Source: Zonotrichia leucophrys gambelii
Lineage: Eukaryota; Chordata; Aves; Passeriformes; Passerellidae
Reading direction: 5' to 3'
Assembly: GCF_028769735.1 (NCBI RefSeq)
Contig: NC_088171.1
Coordinates: forward strand, 64,904,216 to 64,968,215
Length of the DNA: 64,000 nt
The position numbers and the translations under genes were made by a program. Below, in pieces: positions 10,750 to 21,400 of the stretch. Numbering within the stretch: position 1 is the first letter of the stretch; each line of letters begins with the position of its first letter. The notes below the pieces were generated by a model, which was not told the DNA's origin, did not search any database, and was given only the letters and a program-made list of their open reading frames with translations.

Positions 10750-11480
10750 CCCCCTGTTTGCTGCCAGGCGGCGGCTGGCTGCGCTGGGAATGCAGAGGTT
10801 TTGGCTGCCCGCAGAGCCGGGAGAGGGCGGCAGCGCTGCTCCGATGTCAGCCGGGGGAGAAAAACACCCCACCCACCCCGAGACGTGGAGACAAGGATAA
10901 ATAATAATCAACCTAATTCCAATTTAGGGTTTGCCCACTTTCGCTATCTGACCCGGAACATCAAATGCTGGAACACAAATGCTTGGCTCTCTCAGCTGAA
11001 TAGGTCCTTAGCTTCTTTATTACCTTTGTGCCGCCGGAGGAATGAAAGGAAATTATGCTGGGGCAAAAGGCTTTTCTCACCAAGCATACTGTGCAATCCA
11101 ATGGTCGTGCTGCTAAGGAGCTGATAATAATCGCGCGAGGAATGAAAATGAAACCCTTCTGCCACTCTTCTTACATCCCCTGAAGGAAATCACTTATCTG
11201 TACTGGAAGATCAGCCCCGTCTTTCTCACCTATTTACAGCAAGAAACAAAATCTGCGGGTTGTCAGCCTGATTCACAAGCAGAAGAGATTTAGCAGGACA
11301 GGCTTCCTTCTCTAAGCACTTTTAGAAAACACACAAGCGTTATAGCTTTGTAAGCTGTTGGAATAAATGTATATATAATGAGGGATAGGGTGTTAGCTAA
11401 GTTTCTTTGGATACATGCTCTTTCAGCAGCGCTATAACAATAGAAAATGGCTGGGATCAAATCATGTGCTGTTACCTGAA
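10750..11480. promoter_or_regulatory. Isolated GC-rich/CpG segment followed by a motif-dense block; candidate regulatory element
   Basis: 10760-10890 is clearly richer in G, C and CpG than its surroundings (GGCGGCGGCTGG, GAGCCGGGAG, GACGTGG). 10890-11480 then keeps CpGs such as AATCGCGCGAGG and is dense in ATTA/TAAT, TTTATTA and AACAATAG motifs. That pattern is typical of conserved noncoding or promoter DNA. No open frame or known gene exon is recognised. Regulatory function is inferred. Confidence 0.35.
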
Positions 11481-13131
11481 GGCATCTCACCACTAGGAGA
11501 GTTATTGGATGCGCTGAAATTCCTCCTGACCCCTCTGTTCCTCAATAAACCTGCACACAACTTCCTCTGGGGATGGGCCAAGTATTGCTCCATTAGTATG
11601 CAACACCACAGTCAGCAGGGCAGGAAAATACACACCAGGAGGAGAGAAAAGGGATGAAAAGCAGCAGGAGCAAAGTAAACACTTTTAAATTCTGGACAGA
11701 AACTTCCCTCCACTGAGATTCCTGCAGGTCTGTGGTGTCATGACAAGATGTAAAATATTCTGAGGTGAGAGGTCCATTTACTCAGGTTCTGTTTCTGTTT
11801 AAAAAATGAAGCCTAGACTGGGAGGCAGGGAAAAATTTAAAAGATGGGACTAGGAATCCAAAAATTGTGACAACGGATGCAGAGCAACAATCCTAAAATC
11901 TTCTGAAAGTATTTAAATCCATAAAGCCGTTGTGAAAATTATCATTCTGGTTCTCTGTGTGGCTACATATCCCTGGTATTTAGCAGTGTGCTAGATGCTC
12001 CAATCTGCATTGTTTGTCCTATATACAGCAATATCTTCAGCTCCCAGACACTACTTCACCTGGCAACCCTGCAGCATTTACATCAGCTTGGGGCCTGTCG
12101 CCAGACTTTCTCCTTCATGTGCCACTACTCTCTCATCCCTGCCAAAAAACCAGGACTCCGTGTTCAACTTACACCTATAAATATCATCTATATGAATTTA
12201 TTTTTATATAAATTCATTTATTTATGTGAAGGACAGGAGGTTGTTTAGCATCCAGTTTTTCGGGCAGCACGGAGTCACTGATCAACACAGACCCAACTTC
12301 AGCCACATCCTCCTTATGGCCAGGAGGGCAATTAACACACACACTCATGTTTCGGCACAGCAACAGAGAGTACCATGATTGCACAGGAGTTTTATTTACT
12401 CTTTTTAAAGCATTTTGTTTGCTTATCTATGGTTTTGCTTTTTACTAGGGATAAATACCAAATAACAGTGATAAAACAGTGATTTTCTTCTGTATATCCT
12501 CTTCTCAATCTGTCAAGCCAGCAAATATATCCAGTATTAGAAGTCATAGTGACTTTCTGAGACAGAGGTGGCAGCAGCCTGCAATTATTCCTGTTCCTCT
12601 TAGCTGTCAACCATCAGACTACCAGCTTCTTTAGGGAATAGTGTGCTGAGATAGATTTTCTCATTATATATTTGATTTTCAGAATATATCCCACGGAGTG
12701 CCCTCTCAGGGCATCTCGGTCCTCACAGATCAGGACTTTACTCAAGACTATTCCTTTCAGATGAGTGTTAACTTCATGCTGTCACCTATAGACACTCTGT
12801 CTGCTTTAGTCAGGGCTCTCCATAACAATGCATGAAAAGATGAGCTAAAAGATGATGGTAAACAGCATTCAAATCCTCCCCTAACAACCACAAACAAGGT
12901 GTGGTGCATATGCTAAAAATGCAGCAGCAGGAAAGAGGAAAGTTAACTTTTTTAAAAACCGTGTTAAGTGACACCTAATTAGTGCTAATCTCAATTTTCT
13001 CTTTTTTTCTTTTTTTTTTTTTTTTTCCCCAGGAGCAGTGAGGGTTTTGGGGAGGAAGGGTAAGAGGGGTCAGCCTACTGCTAATTGCTTCTCCTTTAGC
13101 TGGGGTCACTGCAGTTGACCTCATTCAAATC
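11481..13131. other. Intergenic stretch with no recognised gene
   Basis: About 1.65 kb. It contains a weak AT hairpin near 12192-12217 and a T-rich run at 13001-13026. Nothing else is recognised. Confidence 0.65.
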
Positions 13132-14085
13132 TGTGCTGGGTTGACCCTGGCTGGATGTCAGATGCCCACTGAAGCCACTCTTATCACTCCTTCCTCAGCT
13201 GCACAGGGGAGAGAAAATATAATGAAGGGATTTAAGGGCAAGGAGAGATCACTCACCAATTAACATCATGAGGAGAACAGATTGGACACGGGGAAAATTA
13301 ATTTGATTTATTACCAGTCAAAACAGAGTAGAACAGTGAGAAGTTGAACTAAATCTTAAAAACACCTTCCAACTTCACTCCTGATTTTCTCCAACTCCTC
13401 CCTGCAGTGGCCCAGGTTGATGTGGAGTAGGATTTGAGGTCAGTTCATCACACATTGTCTCGGCTGCTCCCTCTTCCTCAGGAAGAGGACTCCTCACACT
13501 CATTCCCTGCTCCAGTGTGGGTTCCCTCCCATGGGAGATGGACCTTATGAATTTCTGCAAAGTGAGTCCTTCCCACGGGCTGTAGCTCTTCATGAACTCC
13601 TCCAGCAGGGGTTCCTTCCACAGGGTGCAGTCCTTTAGGAACAGACTGCTCCAGCGAGGATCCTCCATGGGGTCACAGGTCCTGCCAGCAAACCTGCTCC
13701 AGGGTGAGCTTCTCTCTCCACAGGTCCCTAGGTCTTGACAGGAGCCTGCTCAGCCACGGACTTCCCAAAGGGTCACAGGCCTCTTCAGGCACATCCACCT
13801 GGTCTTTCATGGGCTGGAGGTGGATCTCTGTTTCACTGTGGAGCTGTATGGGCTGCTGGGGGACAGCTGCTTCACCATGGTCTGCAGGGAAATCTCGGCT
13901 CCAGCACCTCCCTCATCTCCTCCTTCACTGACCTGGCTGTCTGCAGGGCTGTTTCTCTCACATGTTCTCACTCCTCTCTCCAGCTGCAGTTGCTCTTGTG
14001 CAGTAACTTATTTCCCCTTCTTATGTGCATTAGCCAGAGGTGCTACTGCTGTCTCTGATGGGCTTGACCTGACAGTGTAGCAAAC
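13132..14085 (-). mobile_element. ERVL-type solo LTR, minus orientation
   Basis: The left edge at 13132 is the 3' end of the element (TGTGCTGGGTTGACCCTGG is the complement of an LTR end). The body carries the repeated motif of about 35 bases that I recognise from a very common avian LTR (GGACTGCACCCTGTGGAAG-like units, seen here as the complement). A polyadenylation signal appears on the minus strand at 13307-13312. The same family occurs in plus orientation at 14643-16034. Beyond about 14085 the match to that copy stops, so the 5' end is truncated or belongs to another subfamily. All open frames inside are by-products of the LTR. Confidence 0.75.
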
Positions 14086-14642
14086 AGGGCATTGTTCTTT
14101 TACCCCATTCCAGGCAGACCATCCTGCTATGTGTTCTACCCAATCTTTTGTTTGTTTCCTCAACTGTTTCCCTGCTCATGCATGTCCTGGCAATGCATGT
14201 GAGCAGAAGATATATTTAAGATGAGATTTTCCTTTATACTTCTGAAAGACAATATCTAGTGATTGTATCAATAAGTGAAATAATTGCTTCCTGTCTGAAG
14301 TGAATCTTTATAAATGATTAAATGCTGTAGAAATATGACTTCAGATAGAAATCCTGACCCTTCATTATTCCTCACCTCAAAAGTCTTTCTCATATAAGCC
14401 TACAACAAAGTGCACAAATGCCAGCAATCTGTCTCTGGTAATAAATGAAATTCAGGTGAAAAATCAAATATTATTTATTTCTTCAGAATCATAAAATGAT
14501 ATGGTGGGTGCAGCATGGTAGAGCCACTGTAATACACTATAAGCTTAAAACAACAGATGATATGGTAAGAACAGTAAAGATTACTTTATTTGGGTTATGG
14601 ATTCAATGTCACCCAAATACCAGTAGGCTTACTTTTGCCATC
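14086..14642. other. Spacer between two inverted LTRs
   Basis: About 550 bases with no recognised gene or repeat. The first 80 bases may still belong to the diverged 5' end of the left LTR. Confidence 0.5.
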
Positions 14643-15587
14643 TGTATTGGTTTTGTATGGCTTGGATTTGGAAGCAGGGGGGTCTACAGGGGTGGCTTCT
14701 GTGAGAAGCTGCTAGAAGCTTCCATAATGTCCAGGAGAGCCAATCTCTGGTAGCTCTAAAGATGGATGTGCTGCTGGCCAAGGCTGGGCCAATTAGGATG
14801 GGTGATAATGCCTCTGTGATAACACATTTAAGAAGAAATCAAAACAAATGTGGTGCAGTTGTAATTTCAACCAGAGAAGAGCAGAGTGAGAACATGTGAG
14901 AAGAAAAACTCTGCAGACACCAAGGTCCATGGAGGAGGAGGGCAGGAGGTGCTCCAGGTGCCAGAGCTGAGATTTCTCTGCAGGCCATGGTGAGACCATG
15001 GTGAAGCAGCTGTGCCCCTGCAGCCCATGGGGATCCACAGGGGATGCAGAGATCCACCCCCAGCCCGTGGGGAGGTGCCCATGCCAGAGCAGGTGGATGC
15101 TTGAAAGGAGGTTGTGATCCCATGGAATATCTGTGGAGAGAGGGACCCTGCTCCCAGGCTGGAGCAGCCTGTCCTTGGAGGACTGCAATCCATGGAAGAG
15201 TGATCCAGGCTGCAGCAGTTTGAGGGGTCTGTTGCCCATGGGATGGAGTTACATTGCAGTTCACAGGGAACTGCTGCCTGTGAGCCGGACTCACTTTGGA
15301 GAAGTTCATGGGCAACTGTCTCCTGTGGGAGGGACTCCCACAGTGCATAAGGGAAACAACTCCCTGGGCATTGGGAGAAGCCATGGGTGATGAACTGACC
15401 CATAACACCCTGTCTCCCTGCACCACTGGGGTAGGAGGTAGAGCTGGAAGGAGAGAATGGTGTGGGGAAGGTGGTTATAAGGGCTTGTTTTCCTTCTCAT
15501 TATCCTGATCTGATTTTGTTGATAATAAATTCACTTAATATCTCCAAGCTGAGGCTGTTTTGCCTATGATGGTAATTGATGAGAGTT

Positions 15588-15593
15588 CTCTCC
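15588..15593. repeat. Target-site duplication CTCTCC, left copy (right copy 15916-15921)
   Basis: Identical six-base direct repeats that flank the nested LTR exactly at its TG and CA ends. Confidence 0.88.
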
Positions 15594-15915
15594 TGTAGTG
15601 GGATAGAATATAAGAAAATAAAGATTGTGTAGAAAGTAATCTTACCCCTAAGGAGTTGCAGCTGGCCCAATTATCAAAGATTAGGAACAGGCCTGGCTTT
15701 AACAGGCCACAGCTGTAATTCATGAGAAGAAGAGTGCTATAAAAGAGTGGGGTGGCTGGTTGAGAGGGGAATTGGAGTTGGTGGGCTCTTTTGTGGGGAA
15801 AAAAAAAAAAAAAAAAAAAGTGCTCTGAGGAGCTGCCCATGAGAAATGCCAAGAGGTGTGAAACTTTTGTGAATAGGAGACAACAGTGTAGAACCCCTGC
15901 AATAAGATGACAACA
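15594..15915 (+). mobile_element. Class II (ERVK-like) solo LTR nested in the ERVL LTR
   Basis: A 322 bp element starting TGTAGTGGG and ending GACAACA. It is flanked by the exact six-base duplication CTCTCC (15588-15593 and 15916-15921), the size expected for class II ERVs. It has a TATAAAA box at 15738-15744, a run of 21 A at 15799-15819 and an AATAAG signal at 15901-15906. The ERVL LTR text continues directly on both sides, so this insertion is the younger event. Confidence 0.88.
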
Positions 15916-16034
15916 CTCTCCCAGTCCTTATCTCAACTCATGAGCCCTTTATTAAATTTTCTCTTTACTGCAAAGAGGAGCGAGTGAGCACCTTTGGTGG
16001 GTGCCTGGCATCTGGCCAGCATCAATCCCCAACA

Positions 16035-17551
16035 CCAGACTTGAGCATATTTTAGATTTCCAGCTGAATTTGCCTATGTACTTCACCAAGACTGTGCCTG
16101 ACTCCAAATGTTAACCCAGTGTAGCTGGAGTGGAATCTGGCTGGTGGACAGAATGGGCTGGATTTGGAAATAAAGAGGGCAACTCATTTTTTCCCATTCC
16201 TGCTACCCTCCCTTAAGTGATTGTTGCCATTGTTTAGGCAGACAGGCCTCTTTCCCAAAAAGCAGCAATGTGATAGCTTGCAGAAAACTCTCATGCTCTC
16301 CAAACTGTTGTGTTTCCTTTATTAGTCTCTCATATCTGTAGTTTGGCACCTTTGGCTGCCCAGACACATAACCAGGACTGTGTGTAAGATTGTGCCCAGC
16401 TGGAGCCCTGCCAAGTAAAAGAACAGGTAAAGGCACCCTCTCATGGAAACGTGGGAGGGGCTGTGTGAGCTTGCACTCAAATGCCTGAGCAGGGCACTGA
16501 GTGATGGAGAGGAGGAGCTGCAGAGGCAAAGCTTAGTCCCCAAGTGCAAATCTCATGGAGCACCCAGCGATTCTTGCACACTGTGACTGAAACCCCACAA
16601 TTATGGGCAGTTGCTGCTCCCGAGGAAATGTCAGCCCTAAAGCCATCCCAGAGCAGCAATAGACGGGGGCTTGCCGGGTGAGTACCCCTGGGCACCTTCA
16701 TCGTGCTGCTTCCTGGGAGCGCCACCAGCCCTGGTGTCACCCTGGCCACTTCAGACACCCCTGCTCAAGACAGTGGATATCTTTGGTCCCTGCTCAGAGC
16801 AAACACTGTGGATTTAACCCCTCACAGGGAGGAGGTAGAGCTGACAGCAGCCTGTTCTCTCCAGAGTAATTGACCAAAATGAATTAAATGAATACACATC
16901 AATTAGCATTGGCATCTTCCTGAAGCCAGCTGTTGTGTGACCTATCCATGACTGGGATGTTCTTCACTTCCCTAGGGAAAATAATGCGTTTCTCCTCCAG
17001 AGTGACCTGATGTGTTTATTAGGTGAGAGGAAGGGGATTATTTGAAGGAGGCTAGTGCTTAGGTTAAATCGCTCTGGTAGGCTATATAAAGAACTCTAAA
17101 GCACCCAGTCCTGAAGCAAAGTGAATTTCCTGCGGGTCTTCTGGCAGCAAACAGGTTGTTAAATGCTCCCAGGTGTCACCCCTCATTATTTTTGTCATCA
17201 GTGTGAATGTGCATTGCTTGTGCAGTGTCGGAACCCAGGACATTCCTCTGGCTGCCCTGGAGGACTCAAGCCCCTGCCCTCAGAGCCCAAGACCCTTGTG
17301 CCTTTGATTTAGCCCTTGGAAAAAACAACTACCAACCTTTATATGAAGAATTACAAGCCACAACAGTTTAAGTAGAATGATACCGAATTTGTCACAGAGT
17401 CAAAAATAGATTTTTTGGGGTTTTTAGAATGGGAGTTCAGGGGGCAAGATGGAGTAATGTGGGCATGTCCAGCCTTTCTCCTTCTTCTTCTTGGCTTTCA
17501 TCTTCTGCTGTGATGGTGGCACTTTTAGATTGGTTTAGAGTAGAAGCTCAC
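16035..17551. other. Intergenic stretch with no recognised gene
   Basis: About 1.5 kb. The open frames of up to 108 codons lack recognisable features. 16866-16925 is rich in AATTAA/AATTAG-type motifs and could be conserved noncoding DNA, but this is only an impression. Confidence 0.6.
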
Positions 17552-18093
17552 TGTTGTTATAAATGATCAAATCGGGAGCCAAATTTATAAGAAAATTTGG
17601 CAATGATTTATTAAATTGTCAGCGAAACAGAATTTCGATCGGCAAAAAACCCCACCACAACCAAGGGCAGCGCCGAGCCCGGGATCGGCGCTGGGTGAAC
17701 ATACGGGTCTGACACCCGAGTGTCAGAGTCTCCCCCTGTCCACACATGCTGCTCTGCGCAGCGTGCTCTTATACAGTTTGTTCCGCCTGAGGCAGAGATG
17801 ATGTTCCTTTGTGTCCCCTCACATGCAGAACCGGGGCCATACATGTGCAGGGGTAGGCAAAAGTCCAATCCAGGTGTCTGGATGTTATCCGAGCACTCCG
17901 GAGAAGTCGGCATTCGCATGGAACAGGGTGGAGCCGTGCTCAGCGTAGTAGATGCAATCTTCGAGGTGCGAAATCACTCTTGAGTGGTTCTGGCATTCCA
18001 GGGAAGTCAGTGATCATCGCTCAGGAAGGTTCCGTTCTTACCTTAAAAGACCTGATATTATCTCAACGTGGTTGAATAAGACTCTGCTCCCGG
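17552..18093 (-). mobile_element. Class II-like ERV LTR, minus orientation (5' limit uncertain)
   Basis: The left edge TGTTGTTATAAATG is the complement of an LTR 3' end, followed by a polyadenylation signal on the minus strand (17607-17612). The body is CpG-rich compared with its flanks (GCGCCGAGCCCGGGATCGG), suggesting a relatively recent copy. A GTATAAGAG-like box lies on the minus strand near 17768-17776. The right end is hidden by the next LTR. It may resume for a few bases after 18401. Confidence 0.6.
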
Positions 18094-18400
18094 CTGGGGT
18101 AGTCAAAAGACATCGCTTGGATCTTACAATATTTTATACATTAATAGCATGAATTATCTCTGCCATATAGGTGATAGGTATTGGAAAGCGATTGTAAATA
18201 TTGTATACGCAGTGTTTAGTATAAAAAGGTAACACTGCCCCGGGGCAGGCAGAATGCCTCTGTCTGTCCTGCTGAGCGGACCTCGGCAGGGCAGGAGAAA
18301 GAATTTTATAGATAAGATACAATAAACAACCTTGAGACCGAGAAATGAAGAGCTCTGACTCCTTCGAGTGCCGGGCTGGGAAAAGAGACTTTCTAACGCA
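18094..18400 (+). mobile_element. Class II ERV solo LTR, plus orientation
   Basis: A 307 bp element with TATAAAA at 18230-18236, a GC hairpin CTGCCCCGGGGCAG at 18235-18250 and AATAAA at 18321-18326, ending CTAACGCA. The exact six-base repeat TCCCGG lies on both sides (18088-18093 and 18401-18406), as expected for class II integration. The first dinucleotide would then be CT rather than TG, so the left boundary could be one base off. The text resembles a passerine ERVK LTR known to me. Confidence 0.75.
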
Positions 18401-21400
18401 TCCCGGGGTCACTCCGAGCAGCGAGAGTGCCGAGCGTGCAGGGCAAGGGTTTGTCCATCACCTGCGCAGCTGAAGGCAGCAGGGGCGAGGCAGGGCAGAG
18501 CTGTGCACAGCCAGGAAGGGGCTGAGGGCTCATTCCAGGCTGTGTCACACCCTCCAGGCTGCTGAGCGTGGCTGCCGTGGGACACCTGACCCGCGGGGGA
18601 GCAGCAAGGGGAGCGCAGTGACTGCAGTGTGTGGCACCTGCTTGTGCTGCAGGTGGCTTCCGGCTGGTCACTGCTAGCTCCACTTGGGGGCTTGAAGCGT
18701 TTTGCCACTGCTCCTCACAGGCAGCAAAACCACAATTTCATAAAAATGGCAGGAAGGGAGATAAGGGTTAGAACCCACCCTGGCTGGTTCTCGGTAGAGA
18801 CCTGCCCTGAAAAGGGAACCAGCTAAACCCAACAAATCGAAATTGTGAAATTCGAAGTCCAGCCTGAGTTGCTTTTCAGTGTTTGCTGGGGTGCTAGGGG
18901 GGAGTGGAAACTGTCTGGCTCTCAGAGGAAAATACTGATCTAAGTCTATTCAATGTAGTTTGTATTTTCCCTAATGTGACTGCATTATATACACTATATT
19001 TTAAGAAAACATATCTCTGAGGAGAATTAAAAAAGCATTTACTTAACAAATCATGTTTGTTTCTCAAGTAAGTCTCTGATCTAAGGCAAGGAACTATATA
19101 CATATTTAAACTTGGAAGTTGTTTTTCTATGTATGATTAACACTGATTTCTAATGTATACGGTGTCACTTCTCCAGCTTGCTGCAATCTGCTTCATAACT
19201 TACAAGGGAAATTTCAGTGCTCTCTACAGGGCTGTGGCAGAGACAAAGGAAATTTTAGAGGATAAATGAAGGATGCTCTTGAAAACCAGGGCTGTTAATT
19301 GGTACTCTGCTCTGTATTGATCTCATTCCTCTGCTCCTGAATTTGACTGAGATTCTGTAACCCCAGCTCAGGCAGATTGCCATTAAAGAGTTTTTTCCAG
19401 AAATATTAAACCCTCTGAGGTTCTTATATCCACCTTCTGAAACACCAGAGATGTCCATCCAACAGACTTGCTTTCATTCCATTCCTTGCCATAAAAACTC
19501 AGGAATTTGCCCATCCAGCTGATCTATTAAAAATTAGCCAGCATTCCCTGAAAAAATCCACCCATATGGCTTGCACAGCATCACTTAGTCTTTTTGCACT
19601 GTTATGCTTCATTCTGCAGAATTGCTGATGGTGTTGTAGCTTCAAGTTTCTCCACAATAATTGCAATGATATTTTTCAGTCTTTTCCTGCCAACCAAGCT
19701 GCTGGCTTTTTATTACATGTGTTCCAGAAAGAAGCAGAGGATTTCTGTCAGCTGGCTCCCATGTGTTTTGGAGGGAAGGGTGAGGTGCACAACACAGGAC
19801 TTCTGCAACTGAAGAGAGAAAAAGTATGAGATACATGGGTTACATAAAAGTAAGGGGTATGTAGGAGCTTAAAACCCCACTAACCAAACCCAGGAGCCTC
19901 TTTTTATACAATATTGAATGGAGTAGAAATTATTTCTGTCCCTGGATTCACTACTGGGCCAAGATTGACTCTAGACTTCCACCTTCCTGTGCCTCAAAGG
20001 TGAATCAGAGATAAAAATGCCAGACTCCTATATAAAGTGCTTTGGAACCTGCTGATGAAACACATCCTTTGTGGTGATGTGCCCTATGGGCACATAAGAA
20101 TGATTTTTGTGGAGTGAAAAGCCACTAACATATATGTAACAAATAGGTGAAGTTGCAGTCAGAGATAAGTAAAGATCAACAGAGCTCCCACTGTCTTGGC
20201 TGAAAAGAGGCACCACGTGCAGCCTGTTGGAGCCCAGCCTGCAGACAGATGAGTTATGGATGCAGGGGGGTCTTTCAACAGGGACAGAGAAGCCTGTTGA
20301 TATTGGCAGATAAGAGAAGATCCATGTCACATTTCTCACTAGGAGATTCTGGGTACACAAATGCCCACATGTGTGACAAAATGCCTCCTTGGTAGCCCCC
20401 CACTTTCTGGAAGGCTGGAAGGCCATGGATGTGTGCTGTACATGGTTTTGTGTGCTGGGCACGTGCAGGGCTCCAGCAAATTTTGAACCTGTGGTGATGC
20501 TGTACCTACACATGTGAAAGGCTCTGCTTACTGGGTGTCACTTTCACCATGTGAAAGGCTGGGTTTACTGGGCATCCAGTGGATGCCTGGTCTGCCAGAC
20601 AACCAAGAAGATGATCCTGGATAAAAGTAAAAACCTAAAAATCAGATGCTGACTTGGCATAGTGTCCATGCAAAGATAACAGGAGAAACCTAGGCACCTT
20701 ATCTGTGGCTCCCCTTCTCCTGCACTTACTTGGCTCTTGGTGCCTTCTGGGGTCACCTCTCCTCAGGGAAAGTTTTTTATGTGTGTATGAGTTGCCCACC
20801 TGAAAAAAAACCACACTATTTTGGGCTTCACAGTCAAGGGAAGAGCTGCATGGCTAAAGCTCTGCTGGGGGTTTGGGAGACTTCTGGGCCTCATGGGCTG
20901 CTCCTCAGATGGGTGGGCAGAAAGCATCACAGGCAGGGCCAAGGCTGTGACCCAGTGTGGTGTGGGCTCACAGTTGTCCCCAGGCAGGTGACCCAGCTCT
21001 CTCACACCCTTTGGCACCACTGCCAGGCCATCACCACTGGCACTCAACGTGCTCATGAAGGACATGAACCCTGGTGCCCTCTTTGCCTCTCAGGAGCCTC
21101 TGTCATGGCAAAGAGTTGGGGCTTGCTTTTGGGGGGCAAGGGAGGAGAGCAATCACCAGGTGTGAGGTTATCTCCAGCTCCTTTGCATGGAAGTGCTGTG
21201 GGGAGCTCCTTGCAGATCAAAAGAAGAGAGATACATCAGGAGGGGCCTTACCAAAATACTCTGCAGTCCAGCTCACTGGCAGCAAACCTTATACAAGCCT
21301 CTTTCTGGGGGAGTTGCAGGGAGTCCAGCTTTGTTTGGAAGGAAGGTTTGACAAGACTTGTGTGATGGATAGTGTGGAGCAATTAAAAAGGGGAGGGCAG

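Larger units (their letters stand above)
14643..16034 (+). mobile_element. ERVL-type solo LTR, plus orientation, interrupted by a nested LTR
   Basis: It starts TGTATTGGTTTTGTATGG at 14643 and ends CCCCAACA at 16034. Its polyadenylation signal AATAAA is at 15524-15529. Without the insert at 15594-15921 it is about 1.06 kb. The family is the same as the minus-strand copy at 13132-14085. Flanking five-base repeats are weak (CCATC against CCAGA), as expected for an old insertion. No retroviral genes are present. Confidence 0.8.

Noticed and set aside
10407..10904. 165- and 144-codon open frames rich in Phe, Ser, Leu and Pro
   Set aside because: They are direct translations of the polypyrimidine tract and CR1 text.
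14793..15426. Open frames of 148-195 codons on the minus strand
   Set aside because: They fall wholly within the plus-strand ERVL LTR and are by-products of its internal repeats, not retroviral proteins.
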